A stretch of DNA of 40,597 nucleotides. Origin: Lachnospiraceae bacterium. Its GTDB lineage: Bacteria > Bacillota > Clostridia > Lachnospirales > Lachnospiraceae. The translations under genes and the position numbers were made by a program. Shown piece by piece: positions 23,371-31,042 of the stretch. The stretch spans positions 1 to 40,597 of the forward strand of contig JAGANQ010000006.1 in NCBI GenBank assembly GCA_017624115.1, given 5' to 3'. How positions within the stretch are numbered: position 1 is the first letter of the stretch; the number at the start of each line of letters is the position of its first letter. The notes beneath the pieces were generated by a model. That model did not search any database and was not told the DNA's origin. It saw only the letters and a list, made by a program, of their open reading frames with translations.

Positions 23371-23476
23371 GCAAAGTCATTGGAAAAATGTAGGGAAACT
23401 GTCAGCAGGAGGATATTGACTTTAGAAGCGTTTTGCTGTATACTGATGATAGTTTTAGAAAAGGAGAAATTGTAGT

Positions 23477-23515
23477 ATGTTGAGCATTGTGATAATGGAG
23501 ATTACAGTTAACTGA
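23477..23515 (+). CDS. Possible 12-residue leader peptide
   Basis: ATG 23477 opens a 13-codon frame encoding MLSIVIMEITVN and ends TGA. AAGGAG (23461-23466) lies 10 nt upstream and a promoter ends 32 nt upstream. The peptide is hydrophobic and holds no run of a single amino acid. It may be a leader peptide or chance. Confidence 0.35.
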   Translation: MLSIVIMEITVN

Positions 23516-23592
23516 ATAGATAATTTGCCTTATCAGATGCTTCCTGTTATAGATTCCTTATTTTGAGGAAATAATTATATGCGAGACTGAAT

Positions 23593-23621
23593 GGCATGGC
23601 GTAAACCGCTATGCCGTTTTT
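23593..23621 (+). terminator. Intrinsic terminator in the mutS leader
   Basis: GGCATGGCG (23593-23601) pairs with CGCTATGCC (23607-23615, one G-T pair) with a 5-nt loop, followed by GTTTTT. It would end transcripts started at the leader promoter. Confidence 0.8.
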
Positions 23622-23687
23622 CAATCATGGAAAGAAAAATTCAGTGATTGAAATAGCCCCTTGCCGGGGCATAAAACGCACTCTGTG

Positions 23688-23736
23688 ATACCATGGAACG
23701 ATTTGCCTGATAGGGCAGATTGCCATGGTATTTTTA
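23688..23736 (+). terminator. Second leader hairpin with T tract
   Basis: ATACCATGG (23688-23696) pairs with CCATGGTAT (23723-23731). TTTGCC/GGGCAGA forms a smaller stem inside, and five Ts follow. It is 55 nt upstream of the start codon. Confidence 0.7.
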
Positions 23737-23752
23737 TGTAATAGAAAACTTG

Positions 23753-23770
23753 AAGCGGACTTGTCCGCTT
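23753..23770. repeat. Second copy of the AAGCGGACTTGTCCGCTT palindrome
   Basis: Exact 18-bp match to 4004-4021. It lies 20 nt before the start codon and just before the ribosome binding site, so folding could affect translation. Confidence 0.8.
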
Positions 23771-23790
23771 TATTCGAAAGGATGAGAACA

Positions 23791-25692
23791 ATGACAGATA
23801 TTGAACAGGCATTAGAATTTTATAAAATAAAAGAACAGCTAAGCAATTTTGCATTGACAGATAAGGCGAAGGAGACGATACAGAACTTAACACCACATTT
23901 ATCCGAAAACAGGCTGGCAGCCGCACAGAGAGAGACGAGAGAAGCGAGAACCCTGATAGAAAAAGCGGGGAATCCGCCGCTTGTATCGCTGCAGGGAATG
24001 ATGGAACTGATTGCAGCAGCGGGGAAGGGCGACTGCCTGAGCGCAGGAGAGCTGGAGGAGACAGGAACGGCTCTGGTTGCAGTAGAACGTTTAAAAACCT
24101 ATCTGGAACGATGCAGAATATATGAGATATCACTTGCATATGAAGCCGAGAAGCTCGACGCAATCGCTGAGCTTAAGGAAGCCATTCGTATGCAGATAAG
24201 GGGCGGCAGAGTGGAGGACAGTGCTTCAAAACTTCTGAAATCGCTGCGGGAGGATATTGAGCGCACCTCTGACAGGATGAGAGAAAAAGCGGAGAGCGTT
24301 ATCCGTTCGAATAAGGAATGTATGTCAGACAGCTTCAGTACGATACGAAACGGGCATGTCTGCATTCCGGTGAAGAAGGAATATAAATTCCGAATAAGCG
24401 GAACCGTGATTGATAAGTCATCGACAGGCAATACCTTATTTATAGAGCCTGCGCAGGCGGCGAAGTATTATGAGGAGCTGATGATGTTAAAGCTTGATGA
24501 GGAAAATGAGGAACGCCGTATTCTCTATACGCTGACTGCAATGGTTGCAGATGCGTCAGAGCAGATGGAGCAGAATATTCATACGATAGAAAAACTTGAT
24601 TTTATCTTTGCCAAAGGAAAATTAAGTATTGAGCAGGATGCTGTTGAGCCGCGGCTTAATACGGACAGAAGAATTTGCCTTAAGGACGCAAGGCATCCTT
24701 TGATGGACAGGGCTGTCTGCGTGCCGTTACAGTTTGAGATAGGAAATGGAATTAACGGTATTGTTATTACCGGCCCGAATACCGGAGGAAAAACAGTGGC
24801 AATCAAGACAGTTGCATTAAATTGTATGATGGCACAGTGCGGACTGCATGTAACCTGCAGTGAAGCAGATATCTGTATGAGCAGTCAGTATTTGTGTGAC
24901 ATCGGCGACGGACAGAACCTCTCAGAAAATTTGTCAACCTTTTCAGCGCACATTATGAATGTATTGGATATTTTAAAGCGGATGGATAAGGATAGTCTGG
25001 TGATTATGGATGAGCTTGGCTCGGGAACAGACCCGACAGAGGGCATGGGAATCGCAGTCTCTATTCTTGAGGAGCTTAAGAACAGCGGGGCATTATTCCT
25101 GGTGACGACGCATTACCCGGAGGTCAAGGAATATGCAGCGAAAGAAGAAAAGCTTCGCAATGCCAGGATGGCATTTGACAAGGAGAGCCTGAAGCCGCTG
25201 TATCAGCTTGTAATTGGGGAAGCAGGGGAGAGCTGTGCATTTTATATCGCTAAAAAGCTCGGCATGCCGGGAGCTATGCTTAAGCGGGCGGCGTTGGCAG
25301 CCTATGGAAGAGAAGATGCAGCACTGGAAGCGGGAGCTGATGATACGGAGCTTGTGAAGGTCTCATCACAGAAAATACAGAAAAAGAAAAAGGTACACAG
25401 GCAGGAGGAGGCAGAAAAATACCGGCTCGGGGACAGCGTTATGGTGCTTCCGGATAAAAAAATCGGTATTGTGTGCCAGACAGCAGATGAAAAAGGAGTA
25501 CTGCGTGTACAGCTCCCAGATAAAAAAATATGGATTAACCACAAACGGATTCGCCTGCATGTCAGGGCGGAGGAGCTGTATCCAGAGGATTATGATTTTT
25601 CTATTATATTTGATACCGTGGAAAACAGAAAGCTCCGTCATCAGATGGAGAGGAAGTACACAGAGGGAACGATAACCTATGAAGAACAGTGA
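23791..25692 (+). CDS. MutS2-like ATPase lacking the Smr domain
   Basis: A 633-residue cytosolic ATPase of the MutS family. The lever and clamp helices (about 1-310) are followed by the ATPase with Walker A GPNTGGKT (about 328-335), ENLSTFSAHI, Walker B LVIMDELGSGTDP (about 408-420) and the TTHYPEVK motif. After a basic linker (IQKKKKVHRQ) a KOW-like segment GDSVMVLPDKKIGIV remains, but the C-terminal Smr nuclease of true MutS2 is missing and a 50-residue tail ends the protein. MutS2 acts on branched DNA or collided ribosomes. The role without Smr is unclear. ATG 23791 is 9 nt after AAGGA. Upstream in-frame ATGs read through the palindrome. Confidence 0.9.
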   Translation: MTDIEQALEFYKIKEQLSNFALTDKAKETIQNLTPHLSENRLAAAQRETREARTLIEKAGNPPLVSLQGMMELIAAAGKGDCLSAGELEETGTALVAVERLKTYLERCRIYEISLAYEAEKLDAIAELKEAIRMQIRGGRVEDSASKLLKSLREDIERTSDRMREKAESVIRSNKECMSDSFSTIRNGHVCIPVKKEYKFRISGTVIDKSSTGNTLFIEPAQAAKYYEELMMLKLDEENEERRILYTLTAMVADASEQMEQNIHTIEKLDFIFAKGKLSIEQDAVEPRLNTDRRICLKDARHPLMDRAVCVPLQFEIGNGINGIVITGPNTGGKTVAIKTVALNCMMAQCGLHVTCSEADICMSSQYLCDIGDGQNLSENLSTFSAHIMNVLDILKRMDKDSLVIMDELGSGTDPTEGMGIAVSILEELKNSGALFLVTTHYPEVKEYAAKEEKLRNARMAFDKESLKPLYQLVIGEAGESCAFYIAKKLGMPGAMLKRAALAAYGREDAALEAGADDTELVKVSSQKIQKKKKVHRQEEAEKYRLGDSVMVLPDKKIGIVCQTADEKGVLRVQLPDKKIWINHKRIRLHVRAEELYPEDYDFSIIFDTVENRKLRHQMERKYTEGTITYEEQ

Positions 25693-25722
25693 AATAATAT
25701 AGAAAAGTCATGTGTGATATGC

Positions 25723-25728
25723 TATAAT
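25723..25728 (+). promoter_or_regulatory. -10 box of the LacI-GGDEF gene
   Basis: TATAAT at 25723-25728 lies about 60 nt before the start codon. The -35 at 17-nt spacing (TAGAAA, 25700-25705) is weak, so an activator or alternative control is possible. Confidence 0.5.
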
Positions 25729-25787
25729 GAAGACAGACATTATACAGAATCGGAAAAATACAAAACTGCACAGAAATGGGGATTGCT

Positions 25788-27668
25788 ATGTCAGATGTGA
25801 AAAAGATTTTATTGATTATCAGTGCGTCTAATTTCGAACGTCAGAAAAATACAGTGAGAGCTGTCCATCAGAGGCTGAAGGAGATGGGAGGCTATGCACT
25901 TTATGTTTTTACGAGCTACGGGATATACACATCTGACGCACTTCATATGACTGGCTCGGCATCTGTTTACAGTCTGCTGAATAAGATGCATTTTGATGGC
26001 TGCATCCTGGAAGGCAATATTGGGAATATGGAGTTTATGAGCTTTTATGCAGAGGAACTGAAGAAAAGACAGATACCCTTTGTGACACTGAATACGAAGG
26101 TGGGAGATGCCCCGTTTTTAGTGCTGGACAGCTATGAAGCAGGCTGTCAGCTTGTGGAGCACCTGATACGTGACCATCATTGTACGAAAATCAATGCACT
26201 GATGGACAGAGGCAGGGATGTTATAGTAGAACAGGCATTGAAAGCGTATCGTGATACATTAAAAAAATATGATATTCCGGTGGAGGAAAAAAGAATTGTT
26301 TTCAAGAGAATTTCTATTCCGAATGGAAGAGCTGCCTATCAGGATTTTGCGGAAAATGGAACGATGGATGCGGAGGCGGTTCTTTGCCTGCATGATGTAC
26401 ATGCGATTGGATTGTATATGGAGCTGCAGGCAAGAGGCCGCCGTGTGCCGGAGGATATCTTACTCTGCTCGCTGAACCGCAGTACGAACAGCATTATATT
26501 CAGACCGGATATCACGGGGGCAGACAGAGGAGATGAAGAGCTGGCAAAGCAGGCATGTATTCTTCTGCACAATATGATACAGGGAAAGAAAGTGACAACG
26601 GATAACCGCATAGGAGGCAGGGTCTATCTGGGGCAGAGCTGTGGCTGTAAAAATACGCAGATTGATGAATTGGCGGAGCGCTATCAGGATTTAATACTGG
26701 CTAAAATTGAAGCAGGCAATCAGATTAGCCGTATGATGCAGTACAATGATACTCTGGAGGAAGTAAATTCGCTGGATGAGCTGGGAAGAAATATCTACAG
26801 TATGCTGACAGGAATTAACTGTTCGGAATTTATCTGCTGCCTGAACCAGAGAGACTTGAAGTATATTATGAATGAAGAAGAGGAAACACGGGCAGAAGAT
26901 GGGGAAGTATTTGACCAGACGATGACTGCGATTACGGGAATGACGTGGAGGACAGGGAGAATACATAATGAGACGTTTCCGCTGGAAAGGCTGCTGCCTA
27001 TTGATACCGAGGAGGGGGATATTTTCATATTCCTGCCAATACATCACAGGGAACGTGTTTATGGATATATAGCGATTATCAATGAATATCTGCCGATTGA
27101 TCTGTATAATTTCCGTATCTGTTACGAGAGTATAGGAAGCAGTATAGAAAATCTGCACAGACAGATGATTTTGAAAAGCAGTATCCATGAACTGGATGAG
27201 CTTCACATGCGGGATGCTTTGACCGGGTTGTATAACCGCTTCGCGCTGAAACGGTTTCAAGACAGATATACGAGGTCAGGCGCTTATTCTGTCGCTATGA
27301 TAGATATGGATGGGCTTAAGACAATTAATGATAATTTTGGACATTTGTCAGGAAACCATGCAATCTGTATTACGGCAGACGCGATTCGGGATTCCGCAAA
27401 TAAAGATGATATGGTGGTGCGGTGCGGCGGCGATGAATATCTGGTACTTTCTGAATGTACAGATAAAAGATACTGGGAAGAACAGCGAGTGGAGATTAAC
27501 AGGAGGCTGACAGAGTACAAGGAACAGCAGAAGCTTCCGTACAAGCTTGGCGCCAGTATCGGATATGCGGTATTTGACCGGGAGTGCGATACATCCTTTG
27601 AGGACTGCTGCGGCCGGGCGGATAAAGAGATGTATGAAGAGAAAAAAAGGCGAAAGAGTATGCGTTAA
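25788..27668 (+). CDS. LacI-type sensor-GAF-GGDEF diguanylate cyclase
   Basis: A 626-residue cytosolic protein with no membrane segment. Residues 1-290 have the fold of LacI/PurR effector domains (periplasmic-binding-protein 1 type): KMHFDGCILEGN, PFVTLNTKVGDAPFLVLDSYEAG, GRRVPEDILLCSLN and a C-terminal Cys patch SCGCKN. The DNA-binding helix-turn-helix is absent. About 295-465 looks like a GAF-type sensor. About 470-626 is a GGDEF domain with ALTGLYNR and the active loop CGGDEYLVL (G547-Y551), so c-di-GMP synthesis is expected. The design suggests a sugar or purine controlling c-di-GMP level. ATG 25788 is chosen for GGGGA at 25778-25782. Confidence 0.9.
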   Translation: MSDVKKILLIISASNFERQKNTVRAVHQRLKEMGGYALYVFTSYGIYTSDALHMTGSASVYSLLNKMHFDGCILEGNIGNMEFMSFYAEELKKRQIPFVTLNTKVGDAPFLVLDSYEAGCQLVEHLIRDHHCTKINALMDRGRDVIVEQALKAYRDTLKKYDIPVEEKRIVFKRISIPNGRAAYQDFAENGTMDAEAVLCLHDVHAIGLYMELQARGRRVPEDILLCSLNRSTNSIIFRPDITGADRGDEELAKQACILLHNMIQGKKVTTDNRIGGRVYLGQSCGCKNTQIDELAERYQDLILAKIEAGNQISRMMQYNDTLEEVNSLDELGRNIYSMLTGINCSEFICCLNQRDLKYIMNEEEETRAEDGEVFDQTMTAITGMTWRTGRIHNETFPLERLLPIDTEEGDIFIFLPIHHRERVYGYIAIINEYLPIDLYNFRICYESIGSSIENLHRQMILKSSIHELDELHMRDALTGLYNRFALKRFQDRYTRSGAYSVAMIDMDGLKTINDNFGHLSGNHAICITADAIRDSANKDDMVVRCGGDEYLVLSECTDKRYWEEQRVEINRRLTEYKEQQKLPYKLGASIGYAVFDRECDTSFEDCCGRADKEMYEEKKRRKSMR

Positions 27669-27700
27669 GTGGAGAAATGCTGCGCCGGAGTGAGGAGATT

Positions 27701-29044
27701 ATGAAGAATATGACAACAGGCAGACCGATGAAGCTCATCGCAGGGTTTGCCGTACCGCTGCTGATAGGCAGTATTTTTCAACAGATATATAATTTTGTGG
27801 ATGTTATTATTGTAGGAAGATATCTTGGTGAACAGGCGCTGGCAGGTGTCGGGAGTACGGGAAATCTGACATTTTTCCTGCTGGCGCTGGTTATGGGGTT
27901 GTGCAATGGTGCCGGGATTATTGTGGCACAATGTGTTGGTGCAGAGGACTATGCCAGAATGCGGAGAGCTGTCACGGCAATTATCTGGATAGCAGGTATT
28001 CTTACTGCTGCTGTAGCGGTCATTGGTGTGTGTGCCAGCCGTTTTTTTCTGATTCTGCTCAGTGTGCCGGAGGACGTTATCGGATATTCAGAGCAGTATC
28101 TGCGGATTGTTTATTTTTTTGTGGCAGGAAGCGTGGCATATAATGGCTGTTCGGCGATTCTCCGAAGCTTTGGCGACTCGAAAACACCTTTATATGGACT
28201 GATTGCAGGCTCAGTTCTGAATATTGTGCTTGATTTGCTGCTGGTGCTGGGAGCAGGTATGGGTGTTGCCGGTGTGGCGGCAGCAACTGTTGTGTCGCAG
28301 CATGTATCGGCAGCATATTGCCTTGTGTATTTATTTATAAAACGCGGAAGGTTTAATTTAAGCGGACTCAAACTGATGCCGGATAAGGCAATGGTGGGTC
28401 TGATATTTAAGACCGGTGTACCGACCGCGTTTCAGTCCTGTCTCATATCGCTGGGCGGTATGAGCGTTCAGCGACTGATAAATTCCTTTGGTGCATCTGT
28501 TATGGCAGCTTATGCGGCAGCAGGAAGAATTGACAGCATAGCGATTCAGGTTATTGTGTCACTTGGTACGGCACTGTCGGTATTTACCGGGCAGAATATC
28601 GGACAAAAACGTTTTGACAGGATAAAAGCAGGACTTCGCGATACGCTGTTTATGTCTGTGACGGCGGGCATTGTGATTGCATGCATCGCCTTTTTCTTTG
28701 GCAGAAATCTGATGATGCTGTTTCTGGGTGAAGGAGAGTCGCCGGAGGCAGTCCATATCGGTGCGGAGTATCTGGCGATTATGGGTGCAGCATATCTGAT
28801 TTGCGGAATTATGCAGAGCTATCAGAACATTATCCGCGGTGCGGGTGACGTGAATACCTGCATGATAGCGGGGATGACGGAGCTTGCAGGCAGGATATTT
28901 TTTGCCTACCTGCTGGCTCCAAGGATAGGAGTTACCGGAATCTGGATAGCGACACCGTTATCATGGGGGTGCGGCTGTATCGTGCCGGTTATAAGGTATT
29001 ATACCGGAAGATGGAAAACGAAAGCAGTTATTCCTTCCGCATGA
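27701..29044 (+). CDS. MATE family efflux transporter
   Basis: A 447-residue, twelve-helix MATE exporter of the NorM/DinF side: MKLIAGFAVPLLIGSIFQQIYNFVDVIIVGRYLG opens the first repeat, LRSFGDSKTPL and GVPTAFQSCLISLGGM mark later segments. The ATG at 27701 follows GAGGAG. An alternative at 27677 adds eight residues. It starts 32 nt after the cyclase stop with no terminator between, so the two may be one transcript. Its last 17 nt overlap the end of the convergent GH115 gene. The substrate is unknown. Confidence 0.9.
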   Translation: MKNMTTGRPMKLIAGFAVPLLIGSIFQQIYNFVDVIIVGRYLGEQALAGVGSTGNLTFFLLALVMGLCNGAGIIVAQCVGAEDYARMRRAVTAIIWIAGILTAAVAVIGVCASRFFLILLSVPEDVIGYSEQYLRIVYFFVAGSVAYNGCSAILRSFGDSKTPLYGLIAGSVLNIVLDLLLVLGAGMGVAGVAAATVVSQHVSAAYCLVYLFIKRGRFNLSGLKLMPDKAMVGLIFKTGVPTAFQSCLISLGGMSVQRLINSFGASVMAAYAAAGRIDSIAIQVIVSLGTALSVFTGQNIGQKRFDRIKAGLRDTLFMSVTAGIVIACIAFFFGRNLMMLFLGEGESPEAVHIGAEYLAIMGAAYLICGIMQSYQNIIRGAGDVNTCMIAGMTELAGRIFFAYLLAPRIGVTGIWIATPLSWGCGCIVPVIRYYTGRWKTKAVIPSA

Positions 29045-31031
29045 ATGCTTCCCACAGCTCTTCATCAGTCATATGATTGTCAGTGACAAGCTGCGTCATG
29101 ATCTGGCGGTCCTCTACAGCATAGACGGCTTCACGGTACCATTTGTCATGGCGGGCATTGTCGCCCAGCTCCCGCACATATCCCATCATTTTCTTCAGCA
29201 TAAAAGCCGTATGCTTGATGTCGGCAAAGCAGTCATTAAAATAAAAACCCTTCCAGATGCCGTGCTCGGAATCCCGCATAATCTGATTTGCCTGCTCATA
29301 GAGCTTTGCACTGCGTCCGAAATCGAGAAAGGCGTTAAGGTAGTTTTCTTCGAAATACGCATTACATGCTCTTTCGCACATCAGCATGCCGCGCAGGCAA
29401 TAGGTGTGGATGCCTGCCTGCATAAGAACTGTATCGTCAAAAAGAAGCTTCTCTGTACCAGAGAGTGATTTGCTGACTCGCAGACACTGAGCGTAATAAG
29501 CTTCCATTTTTTCTTTCCCTGCATGGCAAATCCCAAAGAGCATCTTAAGCTGCTCCTTAAGCGGAGCATCACCTGTCAGCCAGCGAAAGGCGGAAATACC
29601 GTCGGTTCGGCGGCGGATAAGGTGATTGATAAGAATACGGATATTTTCGTTATAGAACTGCTCCCCGGCGTGCTCATCATCATTTTCTCCGTAGGCAAGC
29701 ATGGCATCAGCATAGCCGGACAGACATTCTGCAACACCCTCTGCACCATTATAATAATCAGCGGCGAATTCATGGCTGTGAGAAATACCTGTGATACTGC
29801 CGCCGAACCATTTCTTGCGGATGGCATCCAGATAAAATACATGCGGGCGTACATTGGAGCAGTTGATAATCCAGTAATCATCAGCACCTTTTTCCAATAC
29901 CTCTTCCAGTGCGTTGTTTACGAAATCCACAGAATTCGGCAGTGTGGTGATGTGACCGGCAGCCTGCAGATCATAGAACGACACATGATAATAAATCCCG
30001 CTTTTATCTGCCGGATTTGACGGAAGTGCAGCCACACGTACACAGTGGTTGTCACGTCTGCGTGTCACCATCTTTCCGTAGCCATTGTCGGCATAGACCT
30101 TGATGATTTCGTCGTCAAAGTGAACATATCCCTCATTGTACAATTCCATAATTTCTCCGTAGAGATTGGTGCAGAATACCGGGTTTTTTACATGCTTTAA
30201 TACAAGCTGTTTCTGCTTTTCAATCAATTCGGAAATCAGCTCTCCACGCTTTTCAGGTGTATTATAATTGCCGCTTTTATCGTGACTCCAGAACGGGCAG
30301 TCACCCTGCCCGCGAAAGCCGAGATTCCAGACAACCTTATAATCCTTCTGCTCGATGACACCCTGCTCCCAGAGCTGATAGAACAAATCGGCATAATCGC
30401 TGTAGTTCGGTTCTTTGTCAGGGAATGCGCGGGTAAACATCTCTGCGCCCAGCGGCTCTGCATGATGATGCGTAATCCACAGACCCATGTCACTGGCGAG
30501 CTGGCGGTATTTGCGCGAAATCTTATCTGTGCCCGGAATCGTCATGTTACCGCCGCAGCGCAGCAGAGCCTCAAAAGCCATTTCCCAGGGCTTCACATCG
30601 TCACATTGGACACTCCAGTGGGTGAGCAGTACCTCATCATTAAAGAACCAGCCGCGGAAGCGGACAAGCGGCTTAGTCGAGGAGTAGCTTGCCTCCTGCA
30701 GATTGAGGTATTCTGCAGGAGCGATTTTCTGGTCAAGAAAGAACCAGAAGGGTTTAATGCCAAGGTATGCTTCGCTGATATGGTATAGCCCGTAGACAAA
30801 ACCGAGGTCATCACCGGCGGTCAGCGTAATCGTATCGGAAATTTCTATCTGCCAGCCTTCCTCGGGAAGCGAATGTCCGTCCCTCAGCAAAATACGGGTC
30901 TGCGGCTGACCGGATGGCACGAATACCTTCCGTATATCACGCTCCAGTACGCGCACAGTGTGCAGAACTGGTTTTGTCAGTGCTGCGAGGGAAGAATAAT
31001 CAATAATAGTATTGCGGTTAAAACAGAACAT
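29028..31031 (-). CDS. GH115-like glycoside hydrolase (alpha-glucuronidase family)
   Basis: A 667-residue protein with no signal peptide. The order of blocks resembles GH115, which removes (4-O-methyl)glucuronic acid from xylan side chains: an N-terminal domain ending DDLGFVYGLYHISEAYLGIKPFWFFLD, then RFRGWFFNDEV, a TIM-barrel part with MTIPGTDKIS and ITHHHAEPLG, then FRGQGDCPFW and ADDYWIINCSNVRP. GH115 enzymes are usually longer (800 or more), so a C-terminal module may be lost or this is a divergent subfamily. Start has AAGGAGG upstream on the minus strand and lies 11 nt after the GH2 stop: an operon. Confidence 0.75.
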   Translation of the reverse strand: MFCFNRNTIIDYSSLAALTKPVLHTVRVLERDIRKVFVPSGQPQTRILLRDGHSLPEEGWQIEISDTITLTAGDDLGFVYGLYHISEAYLGIKPFWFFLDQKIAPAEYLNLQEASYSSTKPLVRFRGWFFNDEVLLTHWSVQCDDVKPWEMAFEALLRCGGNMTIPGTDKISRKYRQLASDMGLWITHHHAEPLGAEMFTRAFPDKEPNYSDYADLFYQLWEQGVIEQKDYKVVWNLGFRGQGDCPFWSHDKSGNYNTPEKRGELISELIEKQKQLVLKHVKNPVFCTNLYGEIMELYNEGYVHFDDEIIKVYADNGYGKMVTRRRDNHCVRVAALPSNPADKSGIYYHVSFYDLQAAGHITTLPNSVDFVNNALEEVLEKGADDYWIINCSNVRPHVFYLDAIRKKWFGGSITGISHSHEFAADYYNGAEGVAECLSGYADAMLAYGENDDEHAGEQFYNENIRILINHLIRRRTDGISAFRWLTGDAPLKEQLKMLFGICHAGKEKMEAYYAQCLRVSKSLSGTEKLLFDDTVLMQAGIHTYCLRGMLMCERACNAYFEENYLNAFLDFGRSAKLYEQANQIMRDSEHGIWKGFYFNDCFADIKHTAFMLKKMMGYVRELGDNARHDKWYREAVYAVEDRQIMTQLVTDNHMTDEELWEAFMRKE

Positions 31032-31042
31032 GGGAATCCTCC

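Larger units (their letters stand above)
23371..23790 (+). promoter_or_regulatory. 420-nt structured leader before the mutS-like gene
   Basis: A promoter (TTGACT 23416-23421, 17 nt, TATACT 23439-23444) starts the leader. A 12-codon ORF (MLSIVIMEITVN, 23477-23515) has AAGGAG 10 nt upstream. Next come a terminator hairpin (23593-23621), a GCCCC/GGGGC hairpin (23656-23670) and a hairpin with T tract (23688-23736). The palindrome shared with the ABC-F leader is at 23753-23770. I do not recognise a known riboswitch class. The coupling to the gene is inferred. Confidence 0.6.

Noticed and set aside
23371..23790. T-box or other known riboswitch ahead of mutS
   Set aside because: No T-box sequence (TGGNACCGCG-like) or other familiar core was found, so the leader is left unclassified.
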